Shown here in pieces: positions 16,642-24,031 of a stretch of DNA of 64,000 nt (positions are counted from its first letter, which is position 1; every line of letters starts with the position of its first letter). Source of the DNA: Rhizobacter sp. Root1238 (lineage in GTDB: Bacteria > Pseudomonadota > Gammaproteobacteria > Burkholderiales > Burkholderiaceae_C); contig NZ_LMDM01000045.1 in assembly GCF_001425825.1 (NCBI RefSeq), forward strand, positions 124,001 to 188,000, written 5' to 3'. The notes beneath the pieces were generated by a model that was not told the DNA's origin, ran no database searches, and saw only the letters and a program-made list of their open reading frames with translations. The position numbers and the translations under genes were made by a program.

Positions 16642-17655
16642 ATGAAACTCATTCGCCGTACGCTCGTGGCCGCCGCCGCGCTCGCCAGCCTGGCCGCGCC
16701 TCTCGCCGGTTTCGCGCAGGACATCAAGCCGCGCCTGATCCGTTTCGGCTACGGCCTGAACGAGCAGAGCAACCAGGGCCGCGCCGCGAAGTTCTTCGCC
16801 GAGCAGGTCGAGAAGGCGTCGGGCGGCAAGATGAAGGTGCGTGCGATCGGTGCGGCCGCGCTCGGCCCGGATGTGCAGATGCAGCAGGCGCTGATCGGTG
16901 GTGCGCAGGAGATGATGGTCGGCTCGACCGCGACGCTGGTCGGCATCACGAAGGAGATGGCGCTGTGGGACACGCCGTTCCTGTTCAACAACGCGAAGGA
17001 AGCCGACGCGGTGCTGGACGGCCCGATCGGCCAGAAGGTGATGGCCAAGCTGCAGGAGAAGGGCCTGGTCGGCCTGGCCTACTGGGAGAACGGTTTCCGC
17101 AACCTGACCAACAGCAAGCGGCCGATCACGAAGCTGGAAGACCTGAACGGCGTCAAGCTGCGCGTGATGCAGAACAACGTCTACCTCGACAGCTTCAAGA
17201 CGCTGGGCGCCAATGCCGTGCCGCTGCCGTTCTCGGAGCTCTTCAGCGCGCTGGAGACGAACACCGTCGACGGCCAGGAAAATCCGTACAACACCATCCT
17301 GTCGAGCAAGTTCTTCGAGGTGCAGAAGTACCTCAGCATCACCAACCACGTCTACAGCCCGTGGATCGTGCTGGTCAGCAAGAAGTGGTGGGACGGGTTG
17401 TCGAAGGACGAGCAGAAGGTGCTGGCCGATGCGGCGAAGGCGAGCCGTGACTTCGAGCGCAAGGACACGCGTGACGAAGCGGGCAAGGCGCTGGCCGACC
17501 TGAAGTCCAAGGGCATGCAGATCAACGAGCTGTCTGCTGCCGAGGCTGGGCGCATGCGCGACAAGCTCACGCGCGTCAATGCGGGCATTGGTGCTGGCAT
17601 CGGGATGGAACTCTGGCAGGAGACCCAGGCTGAGCTGGTGCGTTTGCGGAAGTAA
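16642..17655 (+). CDS. dctP: TRAP solute-binding protein DctP
   Basis: A 337-residue periplasmic binding protein. A Sec signal peptide (MKLIRRTLVAAAALASLAAP, cleavage after about AGFA at residue 28) is followed by the DctP fold. The conserved Arg that binds the substrate carboxylate lies in GVKLRVMQN, and VPLPFSELFSALETNTVDGQ is the family hinge block. AGAGGAGA 5-12 nt before the ATG is a strong ribosome site, and the pyrimidine-rich spacer after dctM may allow separate higher expression, usual for binding proteins. Confidence 0.93.
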   Translation: MKLIRRTLVAAAALASLAAPLAGFAQDIKPRLIRFGYGLNEQSNQGRAAKFFAEQVEKASGGKMKVRAIGAAALGPDVQMQQALIGGAQEMMVGSTATLVGITKEMALWDTPFLFNNAKEADAVLDGPIGQKVMAKLQEKGLVGLAYWENGFRNLTNSKRPITKLEDLNGVKLRVMQNNVYLDSFKTLGANAVPLPFSELFSALETNTVDGQENPYNTILSSKFFEVQKYLSITNHVYSPWIVLVSKKWWDGLSKDEQKVLADAAKASRDFERKDTRDEAGKALADLKSKGMQINELSAAEAGRMRDKLTRVNAGIGAGIGMELWQETQAELVRLRK

Positions 17656-17673
17656 TCCGTCCTCTGCCTTCGG

Positions 17674-17790
17674 GGCGTGGGGAGCTGAGGGGCTCCTCTG
17701 CGGTCATGTCCCCCGCGCCTTGATGGCCTCCCGGCCCTCAAGGCGCTCCTCCTTTACTTCCCTCCGAGGAGCCCCTCAGCTCCCCACGCC
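17674..17790. repeat. Palindromic intergenic repeat, family 1, copy A
   Basis: The outer arms at 17674-17698 and 17766-17790 are perfectly complementary over 25 bp. A central hairpin is formed by GCCTTGATGGCC and GGCCCTCAAGGC (one mismatch). Two blocks between the stems, 17696-17717 and 17745-17769, are found unchanged but in reverse orientation in copy B. The gap between dctP and the metallophosphoesterase gene (17656-17993) holds only these two copies and a 63-nt linker; I see no gene. Confidence 0.85.
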
Positions 17791-17853
17791 CAACCGCGCA
17801 CTTCCTCAAAAACAAGGGAGCGTCGTCGTCTTTTCGCGGAAAGTGAGGGAGCG

Positions 17854-17977
17854 GTGCCGCCGCGAGGAGGTGGGGTGCCCCTCGGAGGGAAGTAAAGGAG
17901 GAGCGGAAGGCCTGCCGCCAGGCAGGCGTTTCGCGGGGGACATGACCGCAGAGGGGCGCCCCGCCTCCTCGCGGCAC
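17854..17977. repeat. Palindromic intergenic repeat, family 1, copy B (inverted)
   Basis: The outer arms at 17854-17883 and 17951-17977 pair with a 3-nt indel and few mismatches; the centre is a perfect hairpin GCCTGCC-GCCA-GGCAGGC. The inner blocks 17880-17904 (25 nt) and 17932-17953 (22 nt) are exact reverse complements of the blocks in copy A, while the arms and central stem have different sequences that still pair. The strand bearing GTAAAGGAGGAG shows a Shine-Dalgarno-like word with no reading frame after it. Confidence 0.82.
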
Positions 17978-17993
17978 AAAACACAAAAGAAAG

Positions 17994-19193
17994 TCAGCGC
18001 GTGAACGTATCGAGCGTCGCCCCGTCCGCGCCGATGGCCTTGACCGTGATGGTCGAGTCCTTCACGTCGAGCCGCAGGTAGTGGTAGGCCGCAGTGGCCT
18101 TGGCATTCAACGAACCGATGGCCCGGAACCCGGCCAGTTCCGAGCCACCGCCGCCGGTGATCACGTAGACCGTGCCCTTCGCGTCGTCGCGCACACCCGC
18201 CTGGTTCGCGCTGTCGGCATACACCGGCACCGAACGCTCGTAGACGTGGTTGTGGCCCGAGATCACCATCTTGACCTTGTACTTGCTGAACTCCTGCAGC
18301 AGCGTGTTCCATGACGCGTTCGCCGCATGGCCGTCGGAGTAGGTCACCAGCGGCGCATGCGTCAGCACGATGGTGTTCCTGATGGCCGGGTTGGCCGCCG
18401 CCTTCGCCAGGTCATAACGCAGCCAGTCGAGCTGGTGCTTGTAGTAGTAGGCGTCGTAGTTGCCTTCGTTCGCCGCGTTGCAGTTGTTCGAACACTCCAT
18501 CAGGTTGTAGTAGTCCGAATTCAGGTGCATCACCGTGAAGTGCGTGTTCTTGTAGTCGAACGAGTAGTACATGAACTCGGCATACACGCCCTTGGTCTTC
18601 GCGCAGGCCGATGCATAGAACTCACCGTCGGTCAGGTGCTGGATGTCGGTGCGCGTCCAGTCCTGGAAGTAGGCCTTGGCCTGCGTGTGGTTCGGCACCA
18701 GCTTCTGCACCGTCGCCTGGCTGAACACGTCGCAGAAACCGTTGCCGAACTTGTCGGGGTACCAGCCGTCGCCGAAGTTGTCGTCATGGTTGCCGACCAC
18801 CGGGAAGTAATACACCGGCAGCCCCGCCGCCGGCGCCTTGTTCTGCAGCGGCGCAATGATTTCCTTGAAGCTGCCCTTGGCCGCATCGCTCGCGCAATCG
18901 CCGCGCTGCACCCAGTTGGTCGACTTGTCGTAGCCGGTGATCATGTCGCCGGTGTTGAAGACGAACGCGGTGTTGGCCTCGGCCGCCATCTTGCCCACCA
19001 GCTTGATGTGCGTCGCGTTGCCGTCGCAGCCCCCGCCGGACCGGCTGTCGCCATAGGCCATGAAGCTGAAGCTCGTGCCGTCGCCGACCGGCGGCGTGCC
19101 GGGCGCGGCTTCGGCCGAATCGCCGCCACCGCCGCCGCTGCAGGCCGCCACCGCCGCGAGGACCGCCAGCGTGATGTGGAAGAAGCGATGCAT
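17994..19193 (-). CDS. Metallophosphoesterase lipoprotein (cassette 2)
   Basis: A 399-residue secreted calcineurin-like phosphoesterase. It has a lipoprotein signal peptide with lipobox VAAC at about residues 15-18 and a Gly-rich linker. Metal-binding motifs are in order: AYGDSRSG, NTGDMITG, GNHDDNFGD, LTHAP and SGHNHVYERS, so the dinuclear site is complete. ATG at 19193 is preferred (GGAG 7 nt upstream, immediate signal peptide) over an ATG at 19217 that overlaps the upstream gene. The catalytic part is closely similar to residues 640-993 of the protein encoded at 21028-24009. The substrate is unknown; family members act on phosphodiesters, nucleotides or phosphoproteins. Confidence 0.9.
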   Translation of the reverse strand: MHRFFHITLAVLAAVAACSGGGGGDSAEAAPGTPPVGDGTSFSFMAYGDSRSGGGCDGNATHIKLVGKMAAEANTAFVFNTGDMITGYDKSTNWVQRGDCASDAAKGSFKEIIAPLQNKAPAAGLPVYYFPVVGNHDDNFGDGWYPDKFGNGFCDVFSQATVQKLVPNHTQAKAYFQDWTRTDIQHLTDGEFYASACAKTKGVYAEFMYYSFDYKNTHFTVMHLNSDYYNLMECSNNCNAANEGNYDAYYYKHQLDWLRYDLAKAAANPAIRNTIVLTHAPLVTYSDGHAANASWNTLLQEFSKYKVKMVISGHNHVYERSVPVYADSANQAGVRDDAKGTVYVITGGGGSELAGFRAIGSLNAKATAAYHYLRLDVKDSTITVKAIGADGATLDTFTR

Positions 19194-19206
19194 CACCGTG
19201 CTCCGA

Positions 19207-20907
19207 TCAGTATTCATACGCGCCGACGTCGATCGTGCCATTCTGCGGGCGCAGCGTGGCGAGGAAATCGCGCGCCACCAGCGCGGTCGGCAGCCCGGTG
19301 TTGATCGCCGGGCTCGTGGGCTTCAGTGTCAGCGGCGTGCCACCCGTCGTCGTCGCGAACTGCGGGTCGAGCACGCGACTCGCGTCGGTCAGCCCGGTCA
19401 CGCTGTTGTACAGCGTCGACCACTGCCCGGCCGGCACCAGCGCGTCGCCGATCGCGAAGGTCGGCGCGCCGTTGGGGGTCCAGTAGAGGTTGCCGCTGAT
19501 GCGCAGCGTCTTGACGTCGGTCATCGCATCGGCGGTGACCTTGATCACCGGCCGGTTGCCCGAGCCGTAGACGATGTTGTTGACGATCTCCACGTTGGTG
19601 CCGGCCTGCCCGACTTCCGATTCGTTCGACACGAAGATCGAGCCCTGGCTCGCGGTCGCGGTGTTGTAGCAGCTGTTGTTGTAGATGCGCACGTTCGACG
19701 ACGAGGACGTGGCGACGCAGGCCCAGGTGGCGTTGACGACGACGTTGTTGCGCACGATGCCGTCGTAGCTCTCGTAGCGGCCGTCGGCCAGCCGGTCCGA
19801 ATCGGTCTCCTGGCCCAGCATGATCGCGTGGCCGTTGTCGGCCCGGCCGATGTTGACCAGCAGGTTGTTCTCGAAGATCGTGCTGCGCGCATTGCCCTTC
19901 GCGTACATGCCGAAATCGGGCACGTCGTGCACATAGTTGCCGGCCACCCGGGTGTTGTTCGCGCCGACGATGTCGATGCCCTGCGCATTGCTGCCCGGCG
20001 TCACCGTGCCGGCGTTCTGGAAGATCTCGTTGTCCAGCACCTCGACGTCATTCGCGGTGCGCACCAGCTTCACGACGTCGGCGACGCTGCAGCACAGCTT
20101 GTTGCCCTGGATGCGCACCTTCGCGGTGTCGATCTTGATCACGTTGCCGTCGTCGCCGCCGGTCGTGCTGCCGCGCACTTCCAGTCCTTGCACCGTCCAC
20201 CAGCTGGCGAAGCAATCGACATTGCCGCTGCCGGTGCCGATGGTGTCTTCGTCGCAGGCATCGTTGTAGAAGTAGATCGTCGGGCCGGTGCCGCTGCGCT
20301 GCAGCACCGGGCGCACCGGCAGGTCGGCGGTGTAGCCGTGCAGCGTGATGCGGGCCGTCGAGGTGCCGGCGGTGCGGATCACCACCGCTTCGGTGTAGGT
20401 GCCGGCCCGCACTTCGATGGTGTCGCCGGCGGTCGCGACGCCGACCGCCTTCATGATGGTCTTGAACGGCGCGGCGAGCGTGCCGGCGGCGCTGTCGCTG
20501 CCGGTGGCGCTGACGAACCAGCTCTTGCCGTTGGAGCTGCCGCCCGGCGTGAAGCTGGCGCTCACGATGGCCGCGGCGCCCATCGTCACGGTGCAGCCCC
20601 CGGTGCCGCTGCAGGCGCCGCCCCAGCCGCTGAACACATAGCCGGTGCCCGGCACGGCGTTCAGCACGAAGCTCGTGCCCTGCGTCAGCGAGACGCTGCA
20701 GTCGCTGCTGCAGCCCAGCCCGGCGACCGTGGAGGTGATGCTGCCGGAGCCGTCGACGTGCGCCTGCAACGTGACCTGCGGCCCGGCCGGCTCGCCGCCG
20801 GTGCCGCCATCGCTGGATCCGCCCCCGCCGCCTCCGCTGCACCCGGCCAGGCCGATGACGACGACAGCGGCAAGCGCCGCGAACTGCTGGATTCTGCTGA
20901 TGACCAC
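19207..20907 (-). CDS. Beta-helix lipoprotein with one InlB-type repeat (cassette 2)
   Basis: A 566-residue lipoprotein (lipobox LAGC after a hydrophobic segment, then a Gly/Ser-rich linker). Residues about 45-115 form a single InlB_B-like repeat (VDGSGSITSTVAGLGCSSDC ... GYVFSGWGGAC ... VSASF). The rest, from GKSWFVSATGSDSAAGTLAAPFK, is a right-handed parallel beta-helix with many Asn/Val/Ile rungs of the pectate-lyase/DUF1565 type (IYNNSCYN, VEIVNNIVYG) and a closing GTIDVGAYEY. Such proteins bind or cleave polysaccharides; I see no assignable catalytic residues. GTG start at 20907 with GAGG before it. It sits 13 nt upstream of the metallophosphoesterase gene and is a paralogue of 24032-27022. 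Confidence 0.85.
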   Translation of the reverse strand: MVISRIQQFAALAAVVVIGLAGCSGGGGGGSSDGGTGGEPAGPQVTLQAHVDGSGSITSTVAGLGCSSDCSVSLTQGTSFVLNAVPGTGYVFSGWGGACSGTGGCTVTMGAAAIVSASFTPGGSSNGKSWFVSATGSDSAAGTLAAPFKTIMKAVGVATAGDTIEVRAGTYTEAVVIRTAGTSTARITLHGYTADLPVRPVLQRSGTGPTIYFYNDACDEDTIGTGSGNVDCFASWWTVQGLEVRGSTTGGDDGNVIKIDTAKVRIQGNKLCCSVADVVKLVRTANDVEVLDNEIFQNAGTVTPGSNAQGIDIVGANNTRVAGNYVHDVPDFGMYAKGNARSTIFENNLLVNIGRADNGHAIMLGQETDSDRLADGRYESYDGIVRNNVVVNATWACVATSSSSNVRIYNNSCYNTATASQGSIFVSNESEVGQAGTNVEIVNNIVYGSGNRPVIKVTADAMTDVKTLRISGNLYWTPNGAPTFAIGDALVPAGQWSTLYNSVTGLTDASRVLDPQFATTTGGTPLTLKPTSPAINTGLPTALVARDFLATLRPQNGTIDVGAYEY

Positions 20908-21027
20908 GGCGACCTCGGAGAAACGACGGCGCCCGGGCGGTGCCCGGGCGAGTCCCGATTGTCTGACAAGGCCGCGGCCCTGCGCCGGCCCACCCCCCCA
21001 CTCAGGGTGGCCGCCGCATCCTCCAGG

Positions 21028-24009
21028 TTATCGAGAGAACGAATCGAGGACGGTGCCGTCCTTGCCGATCGTCTTGACCGTCAGCGTGCCGCCGTTCACG
21101 TCCAGCTTCATGTAGTGGTGCGCCGCGGTCGCCTTGGCATTCAGCGGGCCCAGCGTCTTGAAGCCGGCCAGCGCCGAGCCGCCGCCACCGGTCACGACGT
21201 AGACGGTGCCCTTGGCATCGTCGCGCACGCCGTTCGGATTGGCATCGTCGGCATACACCGGCACCGAGCGCTCGTAGACGTGGCTGTGGCCCGAGATCAC
21301 CATCTTCACCTTGTACTTGCTGAACTCCTTGACCAGCGTCGGCCACGAGGCCACCGGTGCATGGCCGTCGGAGTACGAGATCACCGGCGCGTGCATCAGC
21401 ACCACGGTGTTCTGGATCGCGGTGTTGGCCACCGCCTTCGCCAGGTCGTAGCGCAGCCAGTCGAGCTGGTGCTTGTAGTAGTAGGCGTCGTAGTTGCCTT
21501 CGTTCGCGGCGGTGCAGTTGCTCGAGCACTCCATCAGGTCGAAGTAGTCGGAGTTGATCCGCAGCACGACGAAGTGGGTGTTCTTGTAGTCGAACGAGTA
21601 GTACATGAAGTCGGGGTACACGCCGTTGCGCGTGGTCGCGCAGGCAGCGGTGTAGAACTCGGCATCGCTGTAGTGCTTGACGCTGGAGGTCGTCCAGTCC
21701 TTGAAGTACGACTTGTTCTGCGTGTGGTTCGGCACCAGCTGCTTCGGGTCGAACACGCTGCAGAAGCCGTCGCCGAACTTGTCGGGGTACCAGCCGTCGC
21801 CGAAGTTGTCGTCGTGGTTGCCGACCACCGGGTAGTAGAAGACCGGCAGGCCGGCGGCCGGCGTCTTGGTCTGCAGCGGCGCGATGATTTCCTTGAAGCT
21901 GCCCTTCGACGCATCGCTCGGGCAATCGCCGCGCTGCACCCAGTTGGTCGACTTGTCGTAGCCGGTGATCATGTCGCCGAGGTTGAACACGAACGACGCC
22001 GGCTCGGCCACCATGCGGTTGACCAGCGCGATGTGCGCGGTGTTGCCGTCGCAGCCGTTGCCCGAGCGGCTGTCGCCATAGGCCATGAAGCTGAACGCGC
22101 CGCCCGCGACCGGCGCGGCGCCGGTCGTGAAGGTCCACGACTTCGCGGCCGCCATCGCATTGCCGGCCACGTCCTTCACCGCGGTCGTCACCTGCGCGGT
22201 GTAGCTCGTCGAATACGCCAGGCCCGCGGCCGGCGTGAAGATCGCGGTCGAGCCGCTGCACGACACCGTGCCGCTGACACCGGTGATGCCCAGGCTCGCG
22301 CTCGTCACGGTGCTGCAGTTGACGGCTTCGGAGAAGCTCACCGAGACGGTGGTCGCGATGCCGATCGACGTGCCGCCGGTGGCCGGCGTCGTGCTCGAGA
22401 CGGTGGGCGGCGTGGTGTCGGCCGGCCCGGTCGACGCGAAGCTCGCGGTGACCGACGCCGCCTGCGACATCGTCACCGTGCAGGCGCCGGTGCCGGTGCA
22501 GGCACCGCTCCAGCCGCTGAAGGTGCCGCTGCTGCCGGGTGTCGCATTCAGCGTCACGACGGTCCCCGACGTGAAGTTCTGCGTGCACGACGCGCCGCAG
22601 CTCAGGCCGGTCGGCGTCGCGATCGCCACCGTGCCGGTGCCGCTGGTTGCGACCGTCAGCGTGTACTTCGGCTTCTCGGTGAAGGTCGCGCTCACGGCCT
22701 GGTTCGCGCTCATCGTCAGGCTGCAGGTCGCGACCTTGCTGCTCGCGCAGGCGCCGCCCCAGGACGCGAACTGGAAGCCCTCGGCCGGCGTCGCGGTCAG
22801 CGTGGTCGCGGTGCCGGTCTCCAGGCTCACGCTGCAGGTCGCGCCGCAGTCGAGCCCGCCGGCGGACGACTTGATGCTGCCCGAGCCGGTCTTGGTCGCG
22901 GTCAGCGTGTAGGTGATGGCCTGGAACGCCGCGTTGACCGAGGTCGCGCTCGACAGCGTGACGTTGCAGGTGGCGGCGGTGCCGGTGCAGCCGGAGGTCC
23001 AGCCGGTGAAGCGCTGCTTCGCGGCGGCCTGGGCCGTCAGCTTGACCTGGGTGCCCATCGGCAGCGATTCGCTGCAGTCGCCCGGGCAGTTGATGCCCGA
23101 CGGCGCCGACAGCACGCTGCCGCTGCCGTCGACCTTGACGTTGATCGCCGCCATGCCCGCCGGCGTCGGCGTGAAGGTGGCCGTGACGCTCTGCGCATTG
23201 CTCATCGTCACCGTGCAATTGCCGCTGCCGGTGCAGCCCGCGCCGCTCCAGCCGTTGAACGTGAAGCCGCTGCCGGCGCTGGCAGTCAGCGTGACGCTGC
23301 TGCCTTGGGCGAAGCTCTTGCTGCAGGCGGTGCCGCAGCTGATGCCGGCCGGCGACGAGCTGACGCTGCCCGAGCCGCTGAGGATCACGTTGAGCGCGAA
23401 GTTCGCGGTCGGCACCGCGGTGAAGGTGGCGGTGACCGAGCGGGCGCTGCTCATCTGCACCTGGCAGCTGCTGCCGCTGCAGGCGATGCCGCTGCCGCTC
23501 CAGCCGCTGAAGGCGTAGCCGGTCGCCGGCGTCGCGGTCAGCGTGACGGCGGTGTTGGCCGCGTAGTTGCCGATGCAGTCGCTGGCGGTGGCGCAGGTCA
23601 GGCCGCCGACGTCGGCGGCGATGCTGCCGCTGCCGGCGATCGTCAGCGCGAGGTTGAAGCGGGTCGCGGCCTGTTGGCTGAAGGTGGCGGTCACCGCCTT
23701 CGAGACCTCGACCGTCACCGCGCAATCGCCGGCGCCCTTGCAGTCGAGTCCGCTGCCGCTCCAGCCGATGAAGTCGTAGCCGCTGGCCGGCTCGGCGCTC
23801 AGCGTCACCGACGCGCCGCTCGCGAAGGTCTTGACGCAGACGCTGCCGCAGTCGATGCCGCCGGGGCTCGACTGCACCTGGCCCTGGCCGACACGGCTCA
23901 CGGTGAGCGTGGCCTGGTCGGTCGACGCGGGGGTGTCGTCCTCGCCCTTGCCGCAGGCAGCGAGGGTCAGTGCGACCGCGAGGGTCGCCAGCAGGCGCAG
24001 GTGCTTCAT
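21028..24009 (-). CDS. Lipoprotein: 6 InlB-type repeats + Ig-like + metallophosphoesterase (cassette 1)
   Basis: A 993-residue surface or periplasmic protein. Lipobox LAAC at residue 16-19. Residues about 32-525 are six InlB_B-like repeats of about 82 residues, each with the SVTLTATPASGY...WSG...C...VTATF pattern and usually four Cys. Residues about 530-630 form a Big_5-type Ig-like domain (PPTVSSTTPATG ... FSEAVN ... WTFTTG). The rest is a metallophosphoesterase with complete motifs AYGDSRSG, NLGDMITG, GNHDDNFGD, LMHAP and SGHSHVYERS. It begins 22 nt after the stop of the beta-helix gene and is followed by cassette 2, so all four genes may be one transcript. Confidence 0.9.
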   Translation of the reverse strand: MKHLRLLATLAVALTLAACGKGEDDTPASTDQATLTVSRVGQGQVQSSPGGIDCGSVCVKTFASGASVTLSAEPASGYDFIGWSGSGLDCKGAGDCAVTVEVSKAVTATFSQQAATRFNLALTIAGSGSIAADVGGLTCATASDCIGNYAANTAVTLTATPATGYAFSGWSGSGIACSGSSCQVQMSSARSVTATFTAVPTANFALNVILSGSGSVSSSPAGISCGTACSKSFAQGSSVTLTASAGSGFTFNGWSGAGCTGSGNCTVTMSNAQSVTATFTPTPAGMAAINVKVDGSGSVLSAPSGINCPGDCSESLPMGTQVKLTAQAAAKQRFTGWTSGCTGTAATCNVTLSSATSVNAAFQAITYTLTATKTGSGSIKSSAGGLDCGATCSVSLETGTATTLTATPAEGFQFASWGGACASSKVATCSLTMSANQAVSATFTEKPKYTLTVATSGTGTVAIATPTGLSCGASCTQNFTSGTVVTLNATPGSSGTFSGWSGACTGTGACTVTMSQAASVTASFASTGPADTTPPTVSSTTPATGGTSIGIATTVSVSFSEAVNCSTVTSASLGITGVSGTVSCSGSTAIFTPAAGLAYSTSYTAQVTTAVKDVAGNAMAAAKSWTFTTGAAPVAGGAFSFMAYGDSRSGNGCDGNTAHIALVNRMVAEPASFVFNLGDMITGYDKSTNWVQRGDCPSDASKGSFKEIIAPLQTKTPAAGLPVFYYPVVGNHDDNFGDGWYPDKFGDGFCSVFDPKQLVPNHTQNKSYFKDWTTSSVKHYSDAEFYTAACATTRNGVYPDFMYYSFDYKNTHFVVLRINSDYFDLMECSSNCTAANEGNYDAYYYKHQLDWLRYDLAKAVANTAIQNTVVLMHAPVISYSDGHAPVASWPTLVKEFSKYKVKMVISGHSHVYERSVPVYADDANPNGVRDDAKGTVYVVTGGGGSALAGFKTLGPLNAKATAAHHYMKLDVNGGTLTVKTIGKDGTVLDSFSR
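22432..23916 (-). repeat. Six-fold InlB_B-like repeat array in the phosphoesterase protein
   Basis: Six protein repeats of about 82 residues (about 247 bp each). Repeat 2 carries an extra residue pair in the first Cys block (CATASDC), and repeat 4 has GINCPGDC; the same order-specific features occur in the array of the neighbouring beta-helix gene. Confidence 0.8.
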
Positions 24010-24031
24010 GGGATGGGGTACGTCCAGGAAA

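Noticed and set aside
17656-17993. Small genes in the gap after dctP
   Set aside because: The frames are mirror images produced by the inverted repeat copies A and B and lack start signals.
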